A stretch of DNA of 64,000 nt, from contig WIDE01000006.1 in assembly GCA_015039315.1 (NCBI GenBank), forward strand, positions 614,585-678,584. Direction: 5' to 3'. The DNA is from Clavulina sp. PMI_390 (lineage: Eukaryota > Basidiomycota > Agaricomycetes > Cantharellales > Hydnaceae). This document shows positions 49,504 through 62,177 of the stretch, piece after piece. The notes beneath the pieces are model-generated. The model saw only the letters and a program-made list of their open reading frames with translations. It was not told the origin of the DNA and made no database searches. Numbering within the stretch: position 1 is the stretch's first letter; the number at the start of each line of letters is the position of its first letter. The position numbers were made by a program, and so were the translations under genes.

Positions 49504-50877
49504 TCACACCAATTCCACATCCCCTAAAGTCAACAGTCGATGAATTGATCCGTATTGAACGAGGTGAATTCCACCCTGCTTCATCTCAAGTGTTTCGCCG
49601 CTGCAAGCCACGTATATGGTTAGCGGCCTCGTGAGACAACGGCGTCGGGTTACGTACTCAGGAAGCGTTACTGGAGGACAATTTCGTCGTGCTCGAACAA
49701 ACACGCCCTGCTTGAGATTCGGTCTAGACACTATAGATGAATTTTCGTCAATGATCAGGGAACTAAGCAACATGATCATTCGGCAAGACGCCAAGCGGGC
49801 GATATTGTCGGATGCCCATAGACGCACCAATTGCGCCATCAGCCTCATCGTCTTTCAGGGACTGCAAAGACTCTGGCACACCACTCAACGCTGAGGCAAG
49901 GAAGTGCTTCTCAAGCAATTCTTTATAACTATGTGAATCAGATGACGATGAGTCGCACAACAGCTTCCGCCTTGTTGGCGCAATCGGCACGCACCCTTGG
50001 GCATGTGTGAGCTCAGTCACGGACAGTCTTGCCCTTTGCTCAGGTGTGGACAATATATGCGCAGCATACTTCTCGATCTGTATTATCCCAGGAGAGAAAA
50101 AAAAATCAGAAAAATGGAGTTTCATTTGAATCAATGAGCGCCATCGTCATGGCATATCCCTATACCCCAGTCAGCTGAGGATGTCCGTTAGATACCCAAT
50201 AATTCCCTGCGGCGATCCCCGGAACGTATCGATCGGAACTCGGTACGAAACCATGGGAAGTTCTCGCTCAAGCAGACATAGCAAAAGGCCGGTGCGACTC
50301 ACCTTGTGAAGCCGTGCACGGAGGTAGGAGCGAACCAGAAATTTGACCCGTTCAGCTTCTGTTTGGATTAATATGATTCGGAAGTACTCTTCTTCCGACG
50401 TCCGAGGATCGGATTGTAATTGCTGTACCATCTCAGCCTATCGATGGGGGCCCAAAAGTTATGATTGATTGGGAATAACCGGAAATCACATGAGATCGAA
50501 GCATCCAAGTACAAGTCATATCCACGGAAAAACATTTAGATGAAGGTTAAAACGCGAAAGGTGGTTAGATTGAACAGTTCGGACAAGAGGTCGCAGCGAC
50601 AACTCGCCTGGACCAAGTCGCTGGTAACTTGTGATTACGATGGATGCACCTGTGCGTGTATTCGGTTCAGAACCTCCTCCACCACGAGTCCTTGCCATTC
50701 TAGTATCTCTGGCGCGCCCCGTTCATCCACCCAGAAGCGTGACAGTTTCTGCAACAAAGGTTCTGTCTCATCCAATACATCGTCCATTTCAATATCGCGT
50801 CGTGTGGTGTCGTCCACATGAGGCGACGAGGGTACAACAGTCGACGATGCAAATGAATCCGATACGAAAGAATCCAT
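49504..50877 (-). CDS. SLD5: GINS complex subunit SLD5
   Basis: The ATG at 50877 begins MDSFVSDSFASSTVVPSSPH. Exon 1 carries LQKLSRFWVDERGAPEILEW, which matches the Sld5 pattern of an acidic lead followed by W-x-N/D-E-R-x-A-P-E. The next exons give EEYFRIILIQTEAERVKFLV and RSYLRARLHK, the strongly conserved A-domain helix of Sld5. IEKYAAHILSTPEQRARLSV and SYKELLEKHFLASALSGVPE follow. The C-terminal B domain ends EMKQGGIHLVQYGSIHRLLT and LGDVELV at 49504, the usual Sld5 terminus. GINS joins Cdc45 and MCM2-7 to form the active replicative helicase. It shares a 60-base interval with MCMBP, which is transcribed the other way. Confidence 0.9.
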
Positions 50878-50937
50878 GGTGGCTGCTGGGGGAGGTGGCG
50901 ATGAGATTCGGTCGCATGCGCGTCAACAAACACCAAC
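50878..50937. promoter_or_regulatory. 60-bp head-to-head promoter between SLD5 and MCMBP
   Basis: The start codons at 50877 (minus) and 50938 (plus) leave 60 bases between them. A CGCGT (ACGCG on minus) lies at 50919-50923 and a perfect ACGCGT at 50941-50946, immediately after the MCMBP ATG (codons 2-3). Both match the MluI cell-cycle box. Shared G1/S control is inferred. Confidence 0.5.
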
Positions 50938-53215
50938 ATGACGCGTGCCGCCGAAGTCGATCGTGCTTTGAACAACCCACACTCAGTCATCGAAGATCTC
51001 TTCAAATCGCATACGGGCGATCGTGGGTCGCTCGATGACGCCATTCAGTCACATTTCTCGACTCTGTTTCAGAGTGATGAGGCGTTCTCTCAGGTGGGTT
51101 ACGCCGACGAATTGTTGTCATGAAACGAGCCGACGAATAACCGCAAATTTTCGAAAAGATTCCCATGATCGACCCGCGCTATGAAGGTTTTGAATCCTTG
51201 CTTCAAAAGGAGAATGTTCTCGTTCGTTTTCGGGGAATGATACAATCAACAGACACCGAAATATACGAATCCCTACAGCCTGGTAGAAAGTTAGGGGGCT
51301 GGGGGATCGAGTATTCCGACGCACTCCCTGATACCCAAGTCAAACTATCAGCGTCCGAACAGTTTGGTGATCGGGGTCTTGCCTGGGTCGTGAATGTGCC
51401 AGGGGAAACCCCATGGAGAAGCTCTGTATGCTTAGCCTTTCCGATATACTTCTGCTATTTGTCTCCTAATGCAACTCCCAAATAGTCACTGGATGGCCTG
51501 ATACCCGGTGTGTACATAAATCACTACGTACAGAACAGAATCTGATGTAGAAGCTGCATTAGTTGCACATCCTCCCAGCAACCACCGATACACCGAGACA
51601 ATTCCCGACAAATTCCCCTACCCTAACCCGCTAAACTTCGGAATACACGCCAAGGTATTTTGGGCTTTTTTTTCTAGGCCTCGCATGTCTGAGCACGATC
51701 ATAGATATACCCGACTACCGAAGGACGCGTGAGCTTGACGGAAATCCATAATTTTGTTGGGATATTGTCTCACGAGCAGTAAGCTGATATTATATGGTAC
51801 ATTCAAGCTCAACCAGTTGATTTTGGGTACAGGTTGCTGACCGAAACTCCAAACGCGGACGTTTTGGTCCCTGCCTTGCATGTCGTTTTCTCGCGTCCCA
51901 TCAAGTTGGGCCTTGATGATTTCCCTTACCCTATGAAGCCTTATCCTGCCCCTCCGAATGGCGAGGAATCTGCAACGCTGCAGAAGGAAGAAGGAAGCTC
52001 GGAGCCTGCCCGAGTACGCTCTGCGCTAATCAAGTGGCTTGCTGCTGAGGCCCTCGGCGGAGACGAATTTGCCGCTGAGTGGATAGTGCTCTCGATTATC
52101 TCTAAAATGTACGCCATCTTACCTCCTCAGTGCGACAATATTATTGGACACTATTATGCCTGTTTAGAATTACCCGATCCCCGCCTGTGCTCCCGTTGAC
52201 ATTGACGCTTGGATCTGTCCCTCTTCCTCCCCTGGAATCCTCCACCTCGATCCCAACTTTGATAACGGCTTTGAAACTTCTTCTCCCTGCAGTGAATCAT
52301 ATGCCCTTATCAATTCCCCTCGTCAACGACTCGCGAATGGTCCCCATCAGTCAGGAGGAAGAGCTGCTCAGCGGGTTCTTGCAGCTTCCGCAGGAGACAT
52401 GCATCGTAGTAACAGAAGCTGATGTGGCCGAGGGTACAGTCACTGAACGTAAGTGCATCTCTTCTTTATTTTTCGAAGACACTGATCGAATTCTACCGGT
52501 AGGTGGGCTGCGCAATATTTCTGCTTTGAAACAATGTGCTTCCTCTCAAACGATCGAGTATGAGTACCCATACAGCAGTTATACTTTCAAGACGTCCATA
52601 AACTTCATTGTCTTGGCTCAAGGAAAAAAATCGCCATTCCTGGAGGTCAGTACCAGTTACGCGGGGGGAGAGTTATTTCGTCCATGTGGTCTAACTGCTC
52701 GCCTTTCTGTAGACGGATATCACCATTCCATTGTCAGAAGCATGCGGATCTCCCGAGAAGGCTGCTACTTTGTATAAGACTGGGGATAGCATCGCATTAC
52801 CCGAGGAAGGTGTTTTGGAGTCGTTTAGGAACCTGGTGTGCGGAGCAAAGCTCGGGAAGGTCGACGTAGCAAAAGAGGTTTTAGAGGTGGGTGTTAGTCT
52901 CTTTCGGATTAGCATGGTCACCATTCGGCTCATGCATAATGCCTCTAATCTTCGCTCGTCTTGCAGTATATTCAAGAAGACTTTGTGCGAGAGCGACAGC
53001 GCGACACGAGCGTGACCTCCGACGATCTATTGCGTCAAATGTCGGTTGCTCGGTGAGAAGTGATTTTTTTCTCTTGCGTATGGACTCTTTGCTGAAATTT
53101 CTTCTTGTGAAGATTACTCACATTATCGCTTCATGAACCATCAATTACGCGTGAGCTTTGGGAACGAGGGAAAATGCTTGATTCGGAGAGAAAAAGCAGG
53201 CAAGCTACGGAATAA
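50938..53215 (+). CDS. MCMBP: Mini-chromosome maintenance complex-binding protein
   Basis: The ATG at 50938 starts MTRAAEVDRALNNPHSVIED. Exons join to PMIDPRYEGFESLLQKENVL and VRFRGMIQ, then to WVVNVPGETPWRSS, the family's V-P-G-E-x-x-W element. Later blocks are VLVPALHVVFSRPIKLG, LIKWLAAEALGGDEFAAEWI, and LPLTLTLGSVPLPP. The last exon restores LLTLSLHEPSITRELWERGK and stops at 53215. MCMBP binds MCM2-7, helps nuclear supply of MCM subunits and can unload the complex; the plant form is ETG1. Length and domain order fit the family. It is convergent with the ABCC gene and divergent from SLD5. Confidence 0.88.
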
Positions 53216-53478
53216 CGGGGTTGGATGGACATCATTAAGTGTCAAGAAATGGGTTGTCATTGCGAAAGTCGGTATCAGAAAGAAAGAAAGAAGAGAAAGG
53301 GTATGGATAGCATGGGGGATATAAATCCAAAACAATGGGTATTGAATTTGATCACTGTATGGGGCCAGGAGTAGAATTTCTGTTGAACCATACCCAGTCC
53401 CACAACGAAGAATCCAGTGAGAAGGGGATCTTCAAGAAGAGAATTTGACCGGGCTGGACTTTGGCCGATCGCTTGTCA

Positions 53479-56400
53479 CTAAAAGCTCGGGGTATGGGCA
53501 CGGGTTTGCTCAAATTGTCCGCTACCCAAACACATGTTGCGGAACACTCCCTCAGGGCTGTTGAGGAGGTCTTGAGGAGAACCGTCCTCAACTACTGAGC
53601 CTTCTTCGAGGACCACAACTCGTTCGTAGTCCAAGGCACTTCTCTACGATAACATAAGAACCCGTTCAGTAGGTAGAGTGGTTGTCATCGAAGGGAAAGC
53701 CTTACCAGACGATGGACAACACAGATGACCAGGGAGTTAGGGAAATGGTTCTTGTGCATCTGAAGTGCATGACTCGCAAGGGATGAGTCAACTGGAGCCT
53801 ATAGAGCGGTTGATAAGTAACTATTTCTATCTGAGACGAGCAGAAACCGAACAGTAGATTCATCCTACAGTCATCAACGAGTCAGCGAAGGTGTAAAGGG
53901 GGAGGATAGAATTTACAAACCATAATGACTAGAGGACGTTGCCTGCAAGGACAGAAGAAGAATAATTGATCAGAAGTATATCGACGGAAGTACTGATTGA
54001 TACCCACTGTAAAACACTTCGTGCAAGGGAGATAATCTAAGAAGCCATAAATTAGCACTGTGTTTCGCGCCGAAGATTTACTTGCTCTCACAAAGCGCTC
54101 TGACTCGTTCAAATCACGGCCTCCAGGGGAGACTGTAATTTCCAAAAGTGCCAGCTGGTTCTCATCTTCAGGGGTTACCTCAGGCACAGCGAGGAGTAAT
54201 GAGAATCGGGAAGTCTTTTTGTACCGCAGTGATCTCGGTTGCGCTTCCTTCAACGCTTGAAGAATCGCGACATCGTCGTGTTCGTTGAACGGATCAATGT
54301 TTTCGCGAATAGTTCCGGATAGAACAACCTAAGAAGGGCTCAGCAGAAACTTTGTTCTATTCTGAAAGTAAACTCTTACCGCCTCAGCTGGGATATACGT
54401 CTAGAACACAACGATGTCATACAGTGAGATCGACGCTGCTTATGTAGAGTTTACACTCACAATGCGAGCCCGTAGATCCTCCGCTGATATCTCAGATATG
54501 TTAATGCCGTCGATGAAGATCGCACCGCTTGAAGGTTTTGCCAACTGTAGTAGTGCCTTCACTAAGGATGATTTCCCAGAACCATGTCGCCCCACGAGCG
54601 CTACACGCTGATATGGAGAAAGGGACAGTGATAGTGAGCGGAGTGCCTCATCTTGCCCGGGAGCTCCCAGACGAGCAGGGCGCAGATTGAGATTCTCAAC
54701 GACAACAAGGGGTGAATTGGAGGTTGATGGCCACGCAGCTGGAACAGTGGAAGTAGCTTTTAGTGGTTGTTCGGCTGGGCTAGATAAGAGCTGCAACGTC
54801 TTGCTGGCTTTCGTGGAATCTAATGATGGGGGTTAGATACGGAGTAACGTCATGACTTTGATGAACCTACCGAGTACCACTTCTACTGTGTGCCGACACA
54901 TCCAGTATCCACTATGTCCAAGCCCAATGAGAGTTGTGATCACGACACCTGACGGTGGGGAGTTAGTAAGCCCCAACGGATAGCACGTGAAGAGAGTTTA
55001 CTACCGGCGGTCTCTTCGTTTCGCGTCTGGACAATCATCAGCATCACCAAACCAAAAACCACAGCGGCAGTAATGACATCTAGCCGTAAAAGTAGGTATC
55101 GGTTTAGGAGCCAGTAATTGTTCCAGGATGCTGTAGTGTCATCCAGCTAAGAATTATATAAGGGGAGTGTGTAGCCTCTCGATCTAGTCGGTCTCTTACC
55201 TTTTCAAGTAGCCCAAGGAGTGCGAAGCGTTCTTTAGCGTAACACCTAATATTCATCATGAGAAGTGGTTTTTTCCATCCCTTCGATCGAAGGTAATTTA
55301 CTTGATAGATGTCCTTCCTTCAACGACATTGCTCAGTCCTGCGAACAACTCAAGGCGATAATCGACTTCGGCGACTCGCATTCTGCGACCTAACAAAAAC
55401 TGGCGTCAGTGAAGTGGCATAGGAGCACGATTTGGGCTTGCTTACCAGTGGATACATAACGTGTTGCGAGAGCCATGATCAAGATAGCTATTCCACGCCA
55501 TGTAGTGTTTTAGGGAAGGTTAGAATGTATCAAGTCATAGAACTCACCGGGGATTATCGCAATGGCGCCGAAAGAAGGAACAAGGGCTGTTGGAATGGAG
55601 AGTGCCACTGAGACGCCGAAAAACGAAGTGAGAACCGCCGAAATGGCAAAGCTTGTCGGACAATGTTGGATCAGGTCGTGAATCTTGATGCAATATAGAA
55701 GCTCACCCAAGAGAAGAATCAAGTGGGGCCAAACCGGCGTGGACTCTGTGATAGGTGCGACCTGAATTTGGAGAGATTATTATGATATGTACTTCGCCAT
55801 CATCAAATATTTGGTCGTACCAGCTGCAGAGCGTGCCAGATGACTAGTGCTAGGGCTAATAAGCTTGCGCAAAGTCGTAGCGAAGATTTTCCTGGATAGA
55901 GAGGAAATTATACATTGAAAGGCGAGGTGGAAGATAGAAAATATACTTTGAGGAGGTGCTTGAGCTACTCATCGTTAACAACACCGCAACCGCTCCAAGG
56001 AGCACAGTGACAATCACGAAGCTGGAGTAAACGAGTGAATACGGAAGCGGATTGATGTTTGGTGAAGGCATGTTGGGCCACTCAGGGCCAGTATAGGATA
56101 AACCCTTCTCCGAGCGATACCGGGCTGTCCAGAAGCTCAGCCACAACTTCTCCGCGACAAATCTAGCGAAGCAGAATGGTAAGCTGGTGGGTGAAAGTTA
56201 AAGAAGACGCAAACAAGATACTAACGATAATTGAGAAAGAGCGATGAATGGAATAACCAGCAGCCAACCAAACCATGAATAGGTAAAATAGACCCAAAGC
56301 GTTCTCCATGTGAACGCATCTTCGTTGCGTGTACGAAGCAAGGATTTAGGGTCCTGTTCGACCGAGTCCTCGATGGTATCAGCCGTAGCCTCCAGGCCAT

Positions 56401-59400
56401 GTGATGTGAATGCATTTTTCCACTCTTCAGCTTCGTGGGATCCCTGGCGCGTTTGTGTTCCACAAAACTCAACGCGACGGTCTCGCATTCTAACGAGGAA
56501 ATCGGAATGGCTTTGGAAGACCTCTGGCCTCCGCGTAGCAACCTCAAGCGGATGTCAGTCGATGGCGGCTAACTAGGAACATTGAACTTACCAGTACTGT
56601 TCGTCGCTCAAGAAGAGTGCTTTGCACCAAGCGCGTCCATAACCGGCCCATCGATATGTCATCAACTATGTTCAGGTCGTTAACAAGATCACCAATGATG
56701 ATACAGGACAAGGCTCACTCATGTCGATGGGATCATCTATCAGAACATAGGCAGTAGGGCTATAAACGGCTCTTGCCAGGGAGATTCTGTATGTGCGATC
56801 TTAGAAACTATGGAAGGCATTCTTCCACAAAGGTCAGCTCAGACACACCTTGCTCGAAGATCTCCAGAAATATCAGTGCTCAGTCCGACTTTGGCATTGA
56901 GATCAACATCAAGATGTTGCATCTGGAGCTCGAAACATTCGGAAACATGTTGGTATCGAGAACCATCTTCTGCATGCCCGAATATCACATTATCTTTCAC
57001 AGTGAAATGCCCAATCCCTATTGAACTTGTTAGAGGATTGGAGTATCAGCAAGGCTGGAGCGTGACACGAACAGGGAGACTGTGCAGAGTAGCTCATCGA
57101 GTGCGTAAATCCGTTCGTGTTGACGTGGTTATGGTTCTGAGGCACATTCATCGTTCCTCCTGGGAATATCGCCGTCTCTCCAAGGAATGATCGGATAAGA
57201 GCTGACTTCCCGCTCTCCGATGGACCTGTAGTGCAGTCAGTCGAGATCTAAGGAAGGAGCCAAAATAGGTTACTTGCCCGTAATAATGGAGATTTTATCC
57301 TGAGGGAATTGCACAGTAACATCCACCAATGCAAACTTGCGCTCTTGTTCTACCAGTGTCTCTGGAGCGTCGATGTCGGTCACTATTTGTGGAGTTCCTA
57401 TCCATTGGAATGTGGCCTCCTTCATGCTGAGGCAAAAGTCGGAAGCGGGAGGATCAAGCGGCGTCTGAGCTGGGTTCATGTTCATTTGGTTTTCATTGAG
57501 AAATTTCTCGATCCGTTGAAGCGCAGAGTTCGCAGTGGATATTTGTGCAGGGAACGTAGGGAGGGCTAAGAGCGGTCCACGTAGCCTAAAAACGAGTTAG
57601 AATGGAGGGATGTGGGAGTAGGCGCATCTTACATTGAAAACTGCAATAGTGAAGACAGCATGGGTTAAACGAACGAAAGCGCCCGGAGCATGTTAAAGTG
57701 GCGCACCAAAACAATGGACGTGAATGCCGCGGCAGGAGACAACGGTGTTCCCTTCAAAGCCAGCATGATGAAGGTAACAGCGCCCATTAAAGCTGGGAAT
57801 AATTGGGAACTTTACTTTGGGTCAGAATTAATGGGCAAGATGATGCATCAGCTGATTCACGAACCTGGATGTGTACAAAACTGCATTGCGCCGTTCTACT
57901 CGCCGCACAAATTAGTACTGACTGTATGAGGTAGTCAATTGATTGCAACAATCCTCGCCTTTATACAGGTTCTGCAATTGTTCGCCTCGGCTTTGAGTAA
58001 TTCTCTGGCCTATCAACCCTTCCCAGTGAAGTTCCTTAAGAACGCTGATATCTAGATGAGTGTTGTTAGAGTTGATTGAGAACACAAACTAGCCAGTCAC
58101 CCCCGTACTGTTCAGTATTTCGCGCAGAACTGATAACAACTTCTCCCGGGACTCATTGAGACCTTTGTCGAGCTGGTCAAACTGAGTTAGTATAGTCCGA
58201 CTGGTCAATGAAGAGAATGCTACCTTGGCGCCTCGGAGAGCTAGCAGGTGAATGATTGGGGATGCTAAGAGGAGGAGTCCTGCACCTGCCAAGAAAGAGA
58301 TACCAAGGAGCCTGCAAACACCGTCAGTTACGATTTTCACCCTTTAGCCAGATGAGGACTCGCCAATAGAGAAGAGAGCATGAAAGAATAATCTCTACCG
58401 GTGCTCCAAGAAAAAGAAACGCCGACGAGAAGATGGTCGACACCCGGGTGCCATCCGAGTACAGCTGAGCGACATTGACGGGGCTGGACAAACCACCGGT
58501 CGTGAACGTCATGCTGTCACGCGATTTATCCTTCTTATGACGACGTTTTTTCGATGATTTCTTCTCCGAATCAGGATCGCTGACAGGGTTCATTCGAGAC
58601 ATGACGCAATCAAGTATGGACGAGTTCAGTTGCTGCCGAACACTTGTGCCGCAACGTTGACCGAAGTACAGATGCAAAGCGTCCGTCTGTGATCGGGCCA
58701 GCGCACAAAGCAGTTGTAAAATAGCTAACACGGCACTTTGTATGCGTCCATGTCTCGAATGATCCTGGAAAGAAACAAGCAGCAGATAGAGCAAAAAGGC
58801 CCCCGCATATTTCAGCATCAGAGCGATGACCAGTAGCAAGGCATCAATCTAGAGAAGACCATTTAGTGGAGTCTGCCACCCTCATACGACTATTCACGTA
58901 CTGCAATATCTCGTCTGTTGGCTGTTAGCAACTTGCGTAGCAAGGTCTTGCTAGTAACACTACGGAGCGTATCCAAGCTTGTCTCGGCCGACAGGACGGC
59001 GCTGAGGCTCTGTGCAAAGGGTTGGAGATCTTAACAGCGCGCTTTTCGACCTGGTATAAAGTCTCACCTTGGTGGAGAGTGAAGGAACCCATGAATAGGT
59101 CAGGAGATCCCAGAGGGACAGCTTATCAGCGGGGGAAAGTCCACCAAGTTTACTTGTGCCGTAGTTGTTCACTGGATAGGAGAGAATGACAAGGGAGGAT
59201 AACGCTACCACCCCAATCTGGCTGGTATGGGCGACCAGCCAAGGCCACCAAGGCAGGGGAGTTCCAGCATCGAACCAGTGGTGAATTTCGGTCCCAACGT
59301 GAGCACACGACATTAGAAAGAATACACTGTTGACGACCAGGATGTCCAAGGGCGCCGAGGATATGGCATGGGTGAGGGGCCGAATAAATGTGTACATCCA

Positions 59401-59852
59401 GCAGAACACCATTGAGAATGGGTAGATGTAGAGCATGGGTGCCACATTGGGGTCGTAATGAACTTGATAAGCTGTGGCGGCTATCCAAACGTTTGCCATC
59501 ACCATTCCAGAAAAAGCAAGGAATGCATTCGATCGACGCAGGTTGGGTGCAGATAACAAAATTGTTTCTGAAGCATTTGGCAAAAGTCCTTCCGCTACAG
59601 CGTCTTGGAGAGCGACAGAAGGCTGGAAGGGCCATGCTAAGAGATTCCAGATATACACAACCGGCCGTGGCATAAATTTGTGCAAAAGTGTCAAGCCCAG
59701 AGAGGCGGCAAGGAGGGATGCTACCATTGTCTCAATGAAGATACCACGGCAGTTTTGCCATATAGGCTACAAAAAATATCATCAACCTGGCGTATCTTGA
59801 TCATTGGGCGTTGACGTACGCCCATAGTGCACTCAAAAATCGCGTCCGCCAT
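53479..59852 (-). CDS. ABCC-type full-length ABC transporter with atypical nucleotide-binding motifs
   Basis: The ATG at 59852 gives MADAIFECTMGPIWQNCRGI, splicing to MVASLLAASLGLTLLHKF. An N-terminal membrane domain (TMD0-like, about 230 residues) precedes TMD1, NBD1, TMD2 and NBD2, the ABCC order. NBD1 has Walker A GPSESGKSA, a signature-position ISGDLRARISLARAVYS, Walker B YVLIDDPI, and ATRRPEVF where the H-loop His is expected. NBD2 has Walker A GRHGSGKSS, a signature-position LNESERF, Walker B PLVIMDEST, D-loop APVD and H-loop IVHRL. Both signatures depart from LSGGQ. The protein ends GQFEQTRAHTPSF at 53479. Over 15 short exons are needed. Substrate is unknown; the nearest well-known relatives are fungal vacuolar or plasma-membrane ABCC pumps. 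Confidence 0.82.
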
Positions 59853-60206
59853 TGCCAAGAGAAGTAGCGCGACAAAATAATCCAAGGACGCGCGCCCCTA
59901 CTTTGAATTATTGTAATAAGCATAGCTGGGGCCATAACTATCTTTCAGTACCCTGGACAGACCTAATGGTGCTCTAGGAGGGTATAGGGACTGCCTCGAG
60001 GCAATCGGTATGGCCGCTTGTTGTGGTATGTTTGGATACACACGGTGCGCATCGGAGATTGTGGAACGCAAAATGTATATATTAGAAGAAGATTCCAAAC
60101 GTGAACGACGTAATAATCAACAATGGGTATAACAGCGCGAATAACGACCAGCGGAAGCAGAGTTTGCGACCAAGGCCACGTGCAAGATGGGAAAAGGCAA
60201 GATAGC
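59853..60206. other. Intergenic, ABCC promoter / septin 3' flank
   Basis: Both flanking genes are on the minus strand. No coding feature is seen. Confidence 0.45.
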
Positions 60207-61842
60207 TCATCGCCTTTGAGTACCCTGAAATAAAAAGCACCAATGTGAGCAAATGAATAGAGCTGAATGAGATGAGATACTTACGCGGCTGTAACCGAGC
60301 TGCAAGTTATCAAGCTCTGACTCGAGAGACTTGATGGCACTATGGGCAAGCTCGAGATCCTTGTTGAGGCGGTCTCGCTCGGCGATAAGCTAGAGTTCGT
60401 CGGATAGAATTGAGTACACGTTGCTATCACTACAGGAGAGGTATTGCTTACGTGCTGCTCCCATTGACGGAATCGAGCTTCCTCGGATTTCACCTGCTCA
60501 GTGAATCGCTTACGGAGTTGCTCTTCCTCTTCCTTGAATTTGGGATTATCGAGCTTCTTGACTTTGGGTTCTCCGAACTTGCGCGTCTCCATTTGCTGCT
60601 GGCGGTAGTTTTCGTAGTGGGTCTCCTCAGTTGTCGAGATGAGATCAAGCATGTGAGTACGGATGAGGAGGGATCGCAGCTTGCGGAAGTCGCAGTGGCT
60701 CTCGTTCTCGACTACGGTAATGAAATGTTAGAGTGATGCCAGACGGAAAAATCTGGCTAAGCTACCTTCGGCCACTCCCCAAAGGTACTCTCGTCCCTTC
60801 ACGACGCGTCCATCAGGAGTACGAACGTCCTCTGTGCTACCAATGATGGAGAAGGGCATGGTGTTGATCAGGCTTCGGGCCAGTTCTGCGCTCTGTTCAT
60901 CATCTGCCTCAATGGGAGGCTGGTAGACCCGGATGCCCTGGGCAACGATGACCTCGCGAATCTATGGAGGGAGTGTGAACGAGGGAAACTGAGGATGGTT
61001 TGGAAGGAACATTCGACGTACGCGTTGCTTGAAGATCGTTAAGTCAGATTGTGTCAAGGTGTCGGCCTTCGCAATGACCGGGATCAAGTTGACACGAGTG
61101 CCAAGTCGTTTCATGATCTCAATGTCGAGGGGCTTGAGCCTAAGGGATAATTCATAAGACTTACACCGTAAAGCGTATTCCTTTATTTGGGACGCACGTA
61201 TGGCCTGTTGGGCGAATGAAGTAGAGGCAGGCATGAACTCTCAAGTCGCTCTTCTCTGCTCGCTCAGGCTGCTGCTCCTGCCTCATGTAGATCTCATGTT
61301 GGTCATCGACGAAGTCGATAATGGGGGCCCATGAGTCACGGTTGTTGACGTAGTCACCGAAACCAGGAGTATCGATGACAGTGAGCTTGACCTTGAAGGA
61401 TTTCTCCTCAAGTTCGGCCTTGATGATGTCCACCTATTGATGTGGCACGTGAGCGGCGAGATTGACGTGAAAACATGGACAACGATGAATAGCGAGTGCA
61501 GATGAAAATATACCTCGGTCAGTTTGTCCAGCTGCTTAACGTGGCGGCGCTGGTAGTTTTTGGCGGGGCAGAGCTCGGTGCTGAACAAAGTGTTGATCAG
61601 AGTGGACTTGCCCAAGCCCGACTCGCCTAGTGATACCGTTCAAAATTAGAGACAAGAGAAGGCCGAAATGCTACAGTATTACGCACCAACAACCATGACG
61701 GTGAAGTGGGCACCGCGTTTGGCAACGATTTTGTGCCGCTACATCAAGAAATCAGACCACACGCGAATATGGTAAAAAGAAGTGAACAAACCTGGTTGGG
61801 GAGGTTGGCAATGCCAATTCCACTGACGCTAACAGTCGACAT
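60207..61842 (-). CDS. CDC12: Septin, Cdc12/AspC group
   Basis: The ATG at 61842 gives [17 protein letters not shown], then an intron, [18 protein letters not shown], and the P-loop [15 protein letters not shown] (about residues 35-50). [20 protein letters not shown] holds the G3 motif, and [16 protein letters not shown] holds G4 (AKAD). The septin unique element follows ([20 protein letters not shown]). A C-terminal coiled coil runs from [19 protein letters not shown] to [20 protein letters not shown], and the last exon ends YSRGTQRR at 60207. The [10 protein letters not shown] start and the [15 protein letters not shown] helix match the Cdc12 group rather than Cdc3, Cdc10 or Cdc11. Septins form hetero-oligomeric filaments at the bud neck or septum. 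Confidence 0.92.
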
Positions 61843-62177
61843 TGTGGCTTGAGACTGAGGAGAGTGTGTCAACGTTCAGAATTCAAGGTGAAGCGTGTAA
61901 GCGCCGCCACAAACACCCGACGCGAGCTGAAGTAAGATGTCGAACGATCTATTCAAATTTTGATGAGCACCTTCTGACTCTTTACATACAGCCTTGTAAC
62001 TTATGTAGGCATCCTCATGGCCGAGTATACGTAGCGGTAGATATATAGTCCTTCTTTGGACCCTTCACCTTGTACGAAATTCGGAATTCTTCGAGATGAA
62101 TTCCCTTAAAGGAGAACCAGTACGCTACGGTGTAATTATCCTAGGATGAGTGCAACAATCAGCTATGCTCCACCACC
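61843..62177. other. Intergenic, septin promoter / FMO 3' flank
   Basis: This lies upstream of the septin start; the next gene also runs on the minus strand and ends at 62178. No gene is seen. Confidence 0.45.
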
